Assembly: GCA_016792845.1 (NCBI GenBank)
Contig: JAEUKH010000027.1
Span: forward strand, 1-40,069
Length of the DNA: 40,069 nt
Source: Myxococcales bacterium
GTDB taxonomy: Bacteria; Myxococcota_A; Polyangia; Polyangiales; Ga0077539
Direction: 5' to 3'
This document shows positions 1-7,965 of this stretch, piece after piece. A program made the position numbers and the translations under genes. Position 1 is the stretch's first letter. Each line of letters begins with the position of its first letter. The notes under the pieces are model-generated. The model saw nothing but the letters and a program-made list of their open reading frames with translations, did not search any database and was not told the DNA's origin.

Positions 1-51
1 TCCCGTCGCCCTGCGGCAGGGCCCCGTCGCCCCGCTGCGTTGCCGAGTCTC

Positions 52-70
52 GACGGGCCAACAGCCCGTC
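52..70. terminator. GC-rich hairpin near the left edge
   Basis: A perfect 7-bp inverted repeat, GACGGGC and GCCCGTC, flanks the loop CAACA. It lies beyond the stop codon of the leftward gene at 138-686, so it could end that transcript or one entering from the left. No T-run follows on either strand, so intrinsic termination is not established. Confidence 0.3.
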
Positions 71-137
71 TTCGCCTCAGCGCCTTGCAGGACTCGTGTC
101 CCTTTGCATGGCTCGGTCCGGATACTTGATCGCGTCT

Positions 138-686
138 CTAGTTCGTGACCCGCGCGCTGATGCGCACCGGGCGCGACGCGAGCTCGTGCGCGAGGCTGGC
201 GCGGCGCGGGTCGGTGACGGGCGAGATGTGCCACTCGCGCATGCGTTCGAGCGCGGCGTTTTCGAAGGCGAGCTCGGTTTGGGTGCGCACGTCGCAGCCC
301 GCGCCGTCGGCGAGCTCTTCGGGCACCGTGGCGCAGCGCCCGAGGGCCGCGTTGGTGAGCCCGTAGGCGGTCTCGACGTTGCCCAGGGCCTCTTCTGCGC
401 GGGCCTGGCAGAGGCTCACCGCGCCGTCTTGTTGGACCCTGCCCGGGGCCCTGTGCGCGGTGTCGACCACGAGCCGCGGCATGCCGTGGTCGAGGTAGCG
501 CCGCAGGAGCACCCGGGTCACCACGACGTCGGTGGGGTGCTGCGCGAGCTTGGCTTCGAGGGCGCCGAGGCTCATGCGCTCGGCCTCGCGGGCGGCGTCG
601 AGCACGGGGCGAACGCGCACCCAACGACCGCCGGCCCACGCCACCGCGACGAGCCCGAGCACCATGAGTTGCGTGCGTAGTTCCAT
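138..686 (-). CDS. Membrane-anchored hypothetical protein, possibly TPR-like
   Basis: This 182-residue protein is not recognised. Residues 6-22 form one hydrophobic segment followed by arginines, as in an uncleaved N-terminal anchor. The rest is alpha-helical and Ala/Leu/Glu-rich. Around residues 95-115 an EALGNVETAYGLTNAALG stretch has the small/large residue spacing of a tetratricopeptide helix pair. The two cysteines near residues 118 and 131 could form a disulfide if this part is periplasmic. The gene diverges from the HTH gene at 719 with only 32 bp between the start codons. The opposite frame is also open, but it lacks any signal or domain character. A scaffold role is possible but unproven. 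Confidence 0.6.
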   Translation of the reverse strand: MELRTQLMVLGLVAVAWAGGRWVRVRPVLDAAREAERMSLGALEAKLAQHPTDVVVTRVLLRRYLDHGMPRLVVDTAHRAPGRVQQDGAVSLCQARAEEALGNVETAYGLTNAALGRCATVPEELADGAGCDVRTQTELAFENAALERMREWHISPVTDPRRASLAHELASRPVRISARVTN

Positions 687-718
687 CAGAGGGTCGTTGA
701 GTATGGTAGCAAAAACCT

Positions 719-1036
719 ATGACCGGCGACGACATCAAGTCACTCCGAAAGGAGCTCGGGCTCACCCAGCGGCAGATGGCCGAGGCCCTGAAGCTCGACG
801 TCGCCGAGGTGCGCAACTGGGAGACCGGCGAGACCTTCGCGACCCGGGCCCACTGCCTCGCGATGGAGAAGCTCCGTCAGAGCCCTCCCCCGAAGCCCGC
901 CCGCGGCGCCAGCACCCCCGGCGCGGTGATGGCCGACCCTGGGTTTTGGGCCCTGATGCGCAAGCTCGTGGCGCACCCGAAGCTCAGGGCCGAGTGCGCC
1001 AAGCTCGCCGAGGGCTACGACGACGTGACGGGCTGA
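719..1036 (+). CDS. XRE-family helix-turn-helix protein
   Basis: A 105-residue protein whose first 60 residues are a Cro/CI-type HTH. The stretch LGLTQRQMAEALKLDVAEVR (residues 13-32) is the classic helix 2-turn-helix 3 pattern, followed by NWETGE, the usual end of helix 3. The C-terminal 40 residues contain a Pro/Lys hinge and a short helical tail of unknown role, too short for a ligand-binding domain. The start codon lies 32 bp from the divergent gene at 686. TATGGT at 702-707 resembles a -10 box, which would give a very short leader. Proteins of this build often bind their own intergenic region, so autoregulation is a reasonable inference. Confidence 0.75.
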   Translation: MTGDDIKSLRKELGLTQRQMAEALKLDVAEVRNWETGETFATRAHCLAMEKLRQSPPPKPARGASTPGAVMADPGFWALMRKLVAHPKLRAECAKLAEGYDDVTG

Positions 1037-1048
1037 GCGAAGGCGCAG

Positions 1049-1078
1049 TTGACAGCCGCGCGCCCTCTAGGGTTAGGT
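1049..1078 (+). promoter_or_regulatory. Possible sigma-70 promoter
   Basis: A perfect TTGACA at 1049-1054 is followed after 17-18 bp by GTTAGG/TTAGGT, a weak -10. It lies in the short gap between the HTH gene (ends 1036) and the gene starting at 1087. A start site there would give an almost leaderless transcript. Only the -35 match is strong. Confidence 0.3.
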
Positions 1079-1086
1079 CACTGACC

Positions 1087-1665
1087 ATGGCAGGGATGGG
1101 CATCGATGACATTGCGAGGCTGCTCCACGAGCGGGGCCTGAGCCCGCGCGCGGTCGATGCGCGCACCCTGCGTTGTGCGTTGAGCACGGCGGCGGGCGAG
1201 ATCAGGCTGGTGGTGCGCCACGCGGGCACCTGGGTCTACCTCGGGGTGCTGCCCTTTCTCGAACCGGGCAGCGCCGCGCCGTGGGGTGCGGGCAACTATC
1301 CCCCGCGCTTTTTGGGCCGCATCCTCGCGGTGAATCACAACCTGGTGTTGGTGAAGTTCGCCATCGACGACGACGGCGACCTCTGCCTCCGGGCCGAGCT
1401 GCCCACCGAGTCGTTGCAGAAGAGCGAGCTCGAGACCGCGGTGCAGCTCCTGGTGACGACCACCGAGCAGTATCGCCTGCCGATTCGTGACGCCCTCATC
1501 GACGCGGGGCGGTCGAGCGCGCGCCCGTCGGTGCTGCCCGAGGCGCCGAGCGGTGACGCAGACGCGGCGCCCGAAGCGGCCGCGGAGGTTGCGCAGGTGA
1601 CCGAGGCTGAGGCCATCGAGACGCGGCCCGCCGAGGCGGTGGTCGATCAGTCTGCGAGCGCCTGA
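1087..1665 (+). CDS. YbjN / type III chaperone-like protein
   Basis: A 192-residue soluble protein. Residues 5-140 have the layout of the YbjN/type III secretion chaperone-like fold: an N-terminal helix (IDDIARLLHERGLS), beta strands ending in a W-V-Y-L motif, then a pattern where DDDGDLCLRAELP is followed by a long helix (SELETAVQLLVTTTEQY). The remaining 50 residues are Ala/Glu/Pro-rich and probably disordered. The frame is open upstream, but ATG 1087 is the first start that leaves out low-complexity Arg-rich sequence; ATG 1096 is also possible. The function of YbjN-like proteins in this phylum is not settled, and no secretion genes are nearby. The gene lies 66 bp before dnaX in the same direction. 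Confidence 0.65.
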   Translation: MAGMGIDDIARLLHERGLSPRAVDARTLRCALSTAAGEIRLVVRHAGTWVYLGVLPFLEPGSAAPWGAGNYPPRFLGRILAVNHNLVLVKFAIDDDGDLCLRAELPTESLQKSELETAVQLLVTTTEQYRLPIRDALIDAGRSSARPSVLPEAPSGDADAAPEAAAEVAQVTEAEAIETRPAEAVVDQSASA

Positions 1666-1731
1666 CGCCCCGCTCTGCCAAGAGGTGGACCGAACGGCAG
1701 GGCGCGTCGTATCGAAGGGCGAGAGCACGGC

Positions 1732-3705
1732 ATGAGTTACCTCGTCCTCGCGCGCAAATGGCGCCCCAAGACCTTTTCAGACCTGGTCGGGCAAGAGCAT
1801 GTCGCGCAAACCCTGCGGAATGCGATCGCCCACGACCGCGTGGCCCAGGCCTTTCTGTTCACCGGCGCCCGCGGTGTCGGCAAGACCACCATCGCGCGCA
1901 TCATGGCCAAGGCCCTCAACTGTCTCGGGCGTGAGAGCGCCTCGGCCGAGCCGTGCCTCAAGTGCGCGGCCTGCGTCGAGATCGCCGAGGGGCGCGACCC
2001 CGACGTGTACGAGATCGACGGCGCGTCGAACAACGGCGTCGAAGACATGCGGCGGCTGCAAGAGTCGCTGCCGTATCGCCCGGCCCGCGATCGCTACAAG
2101 GTCATCATCATCGACGAGTGCCACATGGTCTCGAACAGCGGGTGGAACGCGCTGCTCAAGACCCTCGAAGAGCCTTACCCGCATGTGAAGTTCATCTTCG
2201 CGACCACCGAGGCGCACAAGCTCCTCGCGACGATCCTCTCGCGGGTGCAGCGGTACGACTTTCGGCTCATTCCGACGCAGAAGATTCGCGACCGACTCGC
2301 TTACATTCTTCGCGAAGAGGGCCTCGGGTACGAAGACCCCGCGGTGGCGTTGATCTCGCGCGAGGCCGCGGGCTCGATGCGCGACGCCCTCTCGCTCCTC
2401 GACCAGGTGATCGCCGGGGTCGAGCGCGACATCACCACGGCGTCGACCGCGCGGCTCCTCGGCGTGGCCGACCGCAAGGTGCTCTACGAGCTCACCCGCG
2501 CGATGCTCAAGGGCGACGCCGCAGCGGCGCTGAGGCTCATCGACGTCATCACCCGCGAAGGCTACGACCTCCCCAACGTCGCCAAGGGGTTGCTCAACGT
2601 GCTGCGCGACCTCGTGGTGGCGCGGGTCGTCGCAGACCCGAGCGATCTGCTCGACGTGGCCGACGAAGAGCAGGCCGAAGTCTCTGAAATCGCAAAACAA
2701 TCTGACGTCGTTGACCTTGAGCGGCTCTTCGTCGCGTGGGCGCGGGTGACCGAAGACGTGGCCCGGGCCCGCGAGCCTCGGTGGGTGATCGAGATGGCCG
2801 CCGTGCGCCTCGCCCACCGCCCGGCCTTGGTGCCCGTCGACGAGCTCCTCGGCAAGATGCACGAGCTCGAACGACGCCTCTCAGGAGACGCCTCGCGACC
2901 TCGCGGCGGCGGCAGCGGCGGTGGCGGCGGCGGCGGCGGTGGGGGCGGGCCCCGGCCGAGCGCGCCGACAGCGGCGAGCGGGCCGACGTCGACGGGGCCT
3001 GTGGGGCCGCGCTCGCTCAGCACCTCGGTGACGGCCAACCTGCCGGCATCTCAGCGATTTACGCCGCCGACGGCGAGCATCGCGGGCAACGTCGCGGTGG
3101 CGCCGGTGGTGGCCGCGCCTGCGCCCGCGCCGGTGCTCCAGCCGGTGGTGCAGAGGGCGCCTGACGAGCGCTCGTGGCTCGACCGCGCCCGCGCCTCGGC
3201 GCCCGAGTTCAAGCAAGAGAAGAAGGCCGCGGCGGCGCCCGTCGCGAGCCCCCAGGCGGCCGAGAAGCGCAGCGAGGGCCCCCGCATCGACGCCTCGCGG
3301 GCCGCCGAGTTTCTCGCGGTGTGGCGCGAGGTCGTCGCAGGCATCGACGGCAACCTCGTGCCGGTGCTCAAGAGCGCCGTGGCGATCGAGGTGACGGCCC
3401 AGAAGATCAGCCTCGCCATCGACGCGGGCTCAGCCTTTCTGCGGCGAAAGCTTGAGACCCCAGAGACCCTCAGCGTGGTGCGCGAGGCCGCGACGCGGGT
3501 CTTCGGCGCGCCCCCCAAGGTCGAAGTCTTGCCGGGCTCGCTCGCCGAAGACGCCCTCTCGATCATGCGGGCCGACGAGCTCACCAAAATCGCCGCGCGC
3601 CAGAAGCGCGAAGACGAAGCGCGCAGCCACCCCCTCGTTCAGATGGTGTGCAGCGCGCTCGGCGGCGAGGTCGCCAAGGTTCGCCTCGAAGACGAACCCG
3701 GCTGA
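1732..3705 (+). CDS. dnaX: DNA polymerase III subunit gamma/tau
   Basis: This is the clamp-loader ATPase subunit of the replicative polymerase (657 residues). The N-terminal AAA+ module is complete: Walker A GARGVGKTT at 45-53, four zinc cysteines at 64, 75, 78 and 81, Walker B VIIIDE at 124-129, and the arginine-finger motif as S170-R171-V172 where the usual third residue is Cys. Residues about 391-405 are an almost pure glycine linker, followed by a Pro/Ala hinge and a C-terminal tau-like domain. No A-rich slippery heptamer is visible, so production of a short gamma form by the E. coli route is not evident. The usual downstream ybaB-recR pair is absent; a convergent surface-protein gene follows instead. 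Confidence 0.95.
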   Translation: MSYLVLARKWRPKTFSDLVGQEHVAQTLRNAIAHDRVAQAFLFTGARGVGKTTIARIMAKALNCLGRESASAEPCLKCAACVEIAEGRDPDVYEIDGASNNGVEDMRRLQESLPYRPARDRYKVIIIDECHMVSNSGWNALLKTLEEPYPHVKFIFATTEAHKLLATILSRVQRYDFRLIPTQKIRDRLAYILREEGLGYEDPAVALISREAAGSMRDALSLLDQVIAGVERDITTASTARLLGVADRKVLYELTRAMLKGDAAAALRLIDVITREGYDLPNVAKGLLNVLRDLVVARVVADPSDLLDVADEEQAEVSEIAKQSDVVDLERLFVAWARVTEDVARAREPRWVIEMAAVRLAHRPALVPVDELLGKMHELERRLSGDASRPRGGGSGGGGGGGGGGGPRPSAPTAASGPTSTGPVGPRSLSTSVTANLPASQRFTPPTASIAGNVAVAPVVAAPAPAPVLQPVVQRAPDERSWLDRARASAPEFKQEKKAAAAPVASPQAAEKRSEGPRIDASRAAEFLAVWREVVAGIDGNLVPVLKSAVAIEVTAQKISLAIDAGSAFLRRKLETPETLSVVREAATRVFGAPPKVEVLPGSLAEDALSIMRADELTKIAARQKREDEARSHPLVQMVCSALGGEVAKVRLEDEPG

Positions 3706-3708
3706 GTT

Positions 3709-3725
3709 TTTGACACTCTGTCAAA
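3709..3725. repeat. Iterated palindrome TTGAC-N5-GTCAA, copy 1
   Basis: A perfect 7-3-7 palindrome, TTTGACA-CTC-TGTCAAA, starts 4 bp after the dnaX stop. Its right arm contains the stop codon (complement of 3721-3723) of the convergent gene. It could form a short hairpin in either transcript, but no T-run follows. Confidence 0.8.
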
Positions 3726-5100
3726 TCTTACGGCGACGACGCGCGCACAGCGCCGCGAGGCCCACGAGGGCCCAAGGCGAGGCCGTCGCGGCGCGCTGAG
3801 GGCCGCCCACCCTGCACCCGCAGCCGCCGTCGTTGGTGCCCGGCGTCACCGTCGGCGAGGCGTCGGAAACGTCGGCAGATGCCGAGGCGTCTCCCGAGGG
3901 AGGCATCGCGTCGGGGGCGCTCGTGGCGTCTCCTTGGGTGGTGGCGTCGACGGCGGCCGTCGCGTCGCCCGAGGTCGCGCTGTCGACGGCCGTGGTGACG
4001 TCGCGCGGCAGGGCCGCATCGGCGCTGACCGAGCCATCGCTTGACCCGCTGTCAACATTCACCGCGCCGGTGTCACTCACCGCGCCAGTGTCGTTCGCGG
4101 CGCCGGTGTCACTCACCGCGCTAGTGTCGTTCGCGATGCCGGTGTCACTCCTGGTGCCAGTGTCGTTCGCGGTGCCGGTGTCGTTCGCGGTGCCGGTGTC
4201 ACTCACCGCGCCGAGGTCGTTCGATGCGCCCGCGTCTCCCGAAGCGCCGCTGTCGACCTCGACGATCGGAACATCAAGCCGCGGCACATCGGGGATGGGC
4301 CTGAGGTCGCTGCTCCCCGCGTCGCTGGGGCCCGCGTCGGGCGCTTGGGCCCCGGCATCGACAGAGGCGCTCGCCGTCGTGCAGGGCGTGCTCGTGCAGC
4401 GGTCTGAGAAGGCGCCGTACTGATCGTAGATTCGGATGCAGAAGTACTGACCGGTGCCCGACGGCAGGCCCGTCACCGCGCGGTTCGAGCTGCCCCACGG
4501 GAGCATCGCCACGAGGGTGCCCGAGTTCGGTGTAAAGCGCGCCAAGGTGCTGCGGTGGAGCTCGAAGCGGTCGAAGTCAGAGGGCCGCGGCGAGGGCCCC
4601 GACCAGTACACGTACAGCTCTGAGCTCGTGTTCGGCGGGTTGGGGTAACAGCTGATGCTCGACGGGGCCGGAGGCGCGTCGTTGGTGACCGCGAGGGGCC
4701 CGATGTTGTTCTGCCCGGCGTTGAGGTTGTAGGGCCCGAAGCTCGCCGTGCGCGGGGTCGTGTCGGCCCAACTGAGCTCGACCGTGTACGGGTTGCTCGC
4801 CCCCGCCGCGCGGGCCGTGTAGAGCCGCGGAACGTCGACAAAGAAGCTCGCGCCCGGCCCGGCGGTGCCCGAGGTCGGCCCCTCTAGCCCCGTGGCGCTG
4901 CTCAGCCGCGCTTGAAAGCCGCTCCGCGCGAAGACCCCGACCCGCGCCGCGAGGCGACCGCTGAAGTTGAACACCCCTTGCGACGACGAGGCGACGCTCA
5001 GCTGCACCCGCATCGTCGCGTCGGTGGTCTGCGCCGACGCGCTCGCCGCCGCCAACGAGCACACACCCCAAAGCCACACCGCCACGCGCTTCGTCTTCAT
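3721..5100 (-). CDS. Exported surface protein with MYXO-CTERM-type sorting signal
   Basis: A 459-residue protein with a Sec signal peptide (residues 1-23, MKTKR then a hydrophobic core ending ASASA). Residues about 24-125 look like a beta-sandwich. Residues about 130-250 resemble a fibronectin III domain with a Cys pair. Residues about 285-350 are an acidic stalk of six-residue units such as ANDTG or AVSDTG. The end has the tripartite layout of MYXO-CTERM substrates: a Cys-Gly-Cys motif, a hydrophobic helix and a final Arg cluster (RRRRKI). In this phylum such tails are processed by a rhomboid or CPBP-type myxosortase and anchor proteins at the cell surface. ATG 5100 is chosen because it starts the signal peptide. 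The stop codon lies within the palindrome. Confidence 0.75.
   Translation of the reverse strand: MKTKRVAVWLWGVCSLAAASASAQTTDATMRVQLSVASSSQGVFNFSGRLAARVGVFARSGFQARLSSATGLEGPTSGTAGPGASFFVDVPRLYTARAAGASNPYTVELSWADTTPRTASFGPYNLNAGQNNIGPLAVTNDAPPAPSSISCYPNPPNTSSELYVYWSGPSPRPSDFDRFELHRSTLARFTPNSGTLVAMLPWGSSNRAVTGLPSGTGQYFCIRIYDQYGAFSDRCTSTPCTTASASVDAGAQAPDAGPSDAGSSDLRPIPDVPRLDVPIVEVDSGASGDAGASNDLGAVSDTGTANDTGTANDTGTRSDTGIANDTSAVSDTGAANDTGAVSDTGAVNVDSGSSDGSVSADAALPRDVTTAVDSATSGDATAAVDATTQGDATSAPDAMPPSGDASASADVSDASPTVTPGTNDGGCGCRVGGPQRAATASPWALVGLAALCARRRRKI
4041..4055. repeat. Iterated palindrome, copy 2
   Basis: TTGAC-CCGCT-GTCAA lies inside the acidic stalk of the MYXO-CTERM gene. On the coding strand it reads Val-Asp-Ser-Gly-Ser, using the rare serine codon TCA. 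Confidence 0.7.
4063..4230 (-). repeat. 18-bp coding tandem repeat (DTG units)
   Basis: About nine imperfect 18-bp units encode six-residue repeats of the type (A/T)-(N/S)-D-T-G inside the surface protein. Unit sequence on the + strand is roughly GTGTCACTCACCGCGCCG. The repeats make an acidic, probably extended stalk. Near-identity between neighbouring units suggests ongoing expansion or contraction. Confidence 0.75.
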
Positions 5101-5174
5101 CGTAGCCCGCTCATACCACAGCCCCTCGCGCATTGAAGCGCCGGGCCCGCAGCGTCGCGGTACAACCCCGGGCT

Positions 5175-6623
5175 GTGAATCGATTGGTACAAACGCTCGC
5201 CCTCGGCCTCGCGCTGTCTCGCTGCGCCGCCCGCCCCGCGGCGACGCCCTCCGCGCCCGCGACCCACGCCGAGGCGCACCGCGACGCCCTCGCGGAGGTG
5301 CCCCTTTCGGCCCTCTCGCTCGCCCCTGAGGCCGTCGACGCGGTGCTCGCGCCGCTCCGTGTCGACGAGGGCGTGCCCGCGGTCGAGGTCGCCTTTGTCA
5401 GCGCCGGACGGGTGGCCTTCGTGGGCTCGGGGCACCGTCGCGAGGGGCAGCCCGCGCCCGACGCTGACACGGTCTTCGCCATCGGTTCGGTGACCAAGGT
5501 GCTGACCGCGACGCTCCTCGCGACCCTGCTCGAAGCGCATCAGCTCACCCTCGACACAGACCTGCAGTCGCTGGTCGAGGGCACGATGCGGGTGCCTCAC
5601 GAGCGCGGCGTGATCACCCTGCGACACCTCGTCACACACCGCGCGGGCTTGCCTCGGATGCCCCCTGGCTTCGCGCCCGCCGCGGCCGACGACCCCTACG
5701 CCGACTTCGACGTCGCGGCGCTCGCCCGGAGCCTCGCGGCCACCGCCCCCGAGCACAGCCCCGGCGCGCGCTTCGAGTACAGCAATTTTGGCTTCGGGCT
5801 ACTCGGTCACGCCCTCGGTCGCTTTGTGGGTTTGGGCTACCGCGACGCCTTGCGCGAGCGGGTGCTCGCGCCCCTCGCGATGACGAACACCCACGTCGAC
5901 ATTTCGCCCGCCCTCGCGGCGGTGCGAGCCGACGACCACGACCCCGACGGCAGGGTGGTGCGGCCCTGGCGCTTCGACGCCCTCGCGGGTGCGGGCGCGG
6001 CGCAATCGACGGCCCGCGACCTCGCGCGCTGGATCGACCTCTCGATGAACCCCAGGGGTCCCCTCGCCGGGGCCCTCCGGCGCAGCCAGGAGCCCCTCGC
6101 CGACGCCGACCTCGGCCTCGGCGGGCACGTCGCGATGGCGTGGTTCGACCTCCCGTCTGAGCGCTGCCTCTTTCACAACGGGCAGACCGGCGGCGCGGCG
6201 AGCTTCATCGCCTTTGACCGTGAGACCCAGCGCGGGGTGGTGCTCCTCGCCAACCAGTCGAGCCCGCGCGTCACCCCGGTGGGGCTGAACCTCTTGCGGC
6301 TCCTCCGCGGTGAGGCGCCGCGCAGCCTCACTCAGGGCCCGCCGCGCCCCGCGGTGCCCCTCGACGCCGCGGCTCAGGCGCGGCTCGCGGGCGTGTACCG
6401 CCTGAGCCCCGAGATGACCCTCACGGTGCGCTTCGACGGGCCCCGCTGCGAGGTCGAGGCCACGGGCCAGCGGGCGCTCCGCTGCGACCCCCTCGGGCCG
6501 GCCGAGCTGTGGGTGCGCGCGGTGGGCGCCACGGTCACCTTCGCGCTCCCGGCGGCGGGGCCGGCGTCAGGTTTGACACTCCGTCAAAACGGCCGCGAGC
6601 ACCCCGCGCCGCGGGCGCCCTGA
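5175..6623 (+). CDS. Serine beta-lactamase-family hydrolase
   Basis: A 482-residue exported enzyme of the class C beta-lactamase / penicillin-binding-protein-like family, which includes DD-peptidases and esterases. All three active-site motifs are visible: S105-V-T-K108 (nucleophile and base), Y202-S-N204, and H334-N-G336 in place of KTG. A C-terminal beta-barrel-like extension (from about 390) follows the catalytic fold. The N-terminus is a signal peptide ending ALSRC, a poor lipobox because Arg precedes the Cys. GTG 5175 gives a clean signal peptide; TTG 5133 is the longer alternative. Substrate cannot be read from sequence, and HNG instead of KTG argues for an esterase or peptidase at least as much as a beta-lactamase. 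A palindrome copy lies near the 3' end. Confidence 0.85.
   Translation: MNRLVQTLALGLALSRCAARPAATPSAPATHAEAHRDALAEVPLSALSLAPEAVDAVLAPLRVDEGVPAVEVAFVSAGRVAFVGSGHRREGQPAPDADTVFAIGSVTKVLTATLLATLLEAHQLTLDTDLQSLVEGTMRVPHERGVITLRHLVTHRAGLPRMPPGFAPAAADDPYADFDVAALARSLAATAPEHSPGARFEYSNFGFGLLGHALGRFVGLGYRDALRERVLAPLAMTNTHVDISPALAAVRADDHDPDGRVVRPWRFDALAGAGAAQSTARDLARWIDLSMNPRGPLAGALRRSQEPLADADLGLGGHVAMAWFDLPSERCLFHNGQTGGAASFIAFDRETQRGVVLLANQSSPRVTPVGLNLLRLLRGEAPRSLTQGPPRPAVPLDAAAQARLAGVYRLSPEMTLTVRFDGPRCEVEATGQRALRCDPLGPAELWVRAVGATVTFALPAAGPASGLTLRQNGREHPAPRAP
6572..6588. repeat. Iterated palindrome, copy 3
   Basis: TTTGAC-ACTCC-GTCAAA lies within the last 40 bp of the hydrolase gene and reads Leu-Thr-Leu-Arg-Gln. 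The codons TTG, ACA and CAA are rare in the surrounding GC-rich genes. Confidence 0.75.
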
Positions 6624-6642
6624 GGCACCGCGCGCGGGCGGC

Positions 6643-7956
6643 TCACGGGGCCTCTGCGCGGGCCTCTTCGCGCTGCGGGGCCCAGATCCTGAGCGAGTGC
6701 ACCTTGCGCGGCGAGGCGTCGATGATCTCGAAGCGGTGGCCCTCGCTGAGGGTGACCACGTCGCCTTGTTTGGGCAGCCGCCCGGCGGCTTCGATGCAGA
6801 GCCCGGCCACGGTGCTGACGGTGTCGGGCTCGGGGAGGTCCAGCGGGGTGGCGCGGTTCAGCTCGCGGATGGGCGTCGCCCCGGCGACGACGTAGCTGCC
6901 GTCGCGCTCGGCCTCGAAGCGCATCGCGGTGGGGTCGCTCTCGCTGTTGATGTCGCCCACGATCTCTTCGAGCAGGTCTTCCATCGTGACGAGGCCGAGG
7001 AGGCCGCCCAGCTCATCGACCACCATCACCAAGGGGCTGCGCTCGCTCTGCATTTGCCGCAAGAGCGTCGCCGCGAGCACGTTCTGCGGCACGAAGCGCA
7101 CGGGCCTGAGGTGCGAGTCGACCGACACGGCCCCGCGCAGCGCATCGACGAGCAATTCTTTCAGCGCCACGTACCCGACGATGTTCTCTGCGTTGCCCTC
7201 GTACACGGGCACCCGCGCGAAGCGGCGCGGCCCGAGGAGGCTCACGATTTCGCTCACCGACGCGCTGCGCGCGATGGCCACCATGGCCTCTCGGGGCACC
7301 ATCACATCAGACACCGTGAGCTCGCGAAACTCGATGGCGCGGGCCGCGATCTCGCTCGCCCCGGCGTCGATGGAGCCCACCCGACCGGCCTCTTCGACCA
7401 GCTCTTGAAGCTCCTCGGGCGAGAGCCGCGCCTCGCTGAAGCTGGTCTTGTCGCCGAAGAGCCGCAGCACCGCGTTCGACGCGTGGGTGAAGAACCACAC
7501 CAGCGGCTTCACCACCGTGGCCATGCGTCGCAGCATAGGCCCGAGCAACGTCGCGAGGCGCTCGGCGTGGCGCAGCGCGAGCGACTTCGGCACCAGCTCG
7601 CCGACGACGATCTCAAGAAACGACACCAGCACGATCACCGACACCAGGGCGACCCGATGCGCCGCGTGCCCGAGGGCCGGCAGCTTCGCGCTCAGCCACG
7701 TCGCGAAATGCTCGGCGAGGCTGTCGCCGCCGAAGGCCGCCGCCGTGGTGCCCACCACCGTGATGCCGATCTGCACCGTGGCCAGGAAGCGCTCGGGCTG
7801 GGAGCGCAGCCACAGCACCGCCCCGGCCCCCGCGACGCCCTCTTCGACCAGCTCGTCGAGGCGCGTCTTTCGCAGCGACAAGACCGCGATCTCGGCCGCC
7901 GCGAAGACGCCGTTGAAGATCAGGAGCACCAAGACGATGAGCAGTTCAGTGAGCAC
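6643..7956 (-). CDS. CNNM/CorC-family membrane protein (hemolysin C-like)
   Basis: A 437-residue integral membrane protein with the full CNNM/CorC layout. A DUF21-type transmembrane domain (about 1-190) starts [17 protein letters not shown]-domain pair (about 205-335) contains VMVPREAM and the motif [24 protein letters not shown] CorC/HlyC C-terminal domain (about 345-425) follows. Family members bind nucleotide at the CBS pair and are linked to Mg2+ or Co2+ efflux and metal homeostasis; the old 'hemolysin' name is not informative. Translation starts at GTG, only 9 bp after the TolC-type gene. It is therefore the fourth gene of the metal-efflux operon, which supports a divalent-cation role. 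Confidence 0.9.
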   Translation of the reverse strand: MLTELLIVLVLLIFNGVFAAAEIAVLSLRKTRLDELVEEGVAGAGAVLWLRSQPERFLATVQIGITVVGTTAAAFGGDSLAEHFATWLSAKLPALGHAAHRVALVSVIVLVSFLEIVVGELVPKSLALRHAERLATLLGPMLRRMATVVKPLVWFFTHASNAVLRLFGDKTSFSEARLSPEELQELVEEAGRVGSIDAGASEIAARAIEFRELTVSDVMVPREAMVAIARSASVSEIVSLLGPRRFARVPVYEGNAENIVGYVALKELLVDALRGAVSVDSHLRPVRFVPQNVLAATLLRQMQSERSPLVMVVDELGGLLGLVTMEDLLEEIVGDINSESDPTAMRFEAERDGSYVVAGATPIRELNRATPLDLPEPDTVSTVAGLCIEAAGRLPKQGDVVTLSEGHRFEIIDASPRKVHSLRIWAPQREEARAEAP

Positions 7957-7965
7957 GACGTTCTT

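Noticed and set aside
96..680. Frame on the + strand opposite the first gene
   Set aside because: No hydrophobic anchor or motif; composition is His/Arg/Gly-rich, while the minus-strand protein has a membrane segment and a sensible start.
3709..3725. Palindrome copies 1 and 12 as simple intrinsic terminators
   Set aside because: They follow stop codons and can fold, but there is no T-run, and the same sequence recurs inside genes where termination would be harmful.
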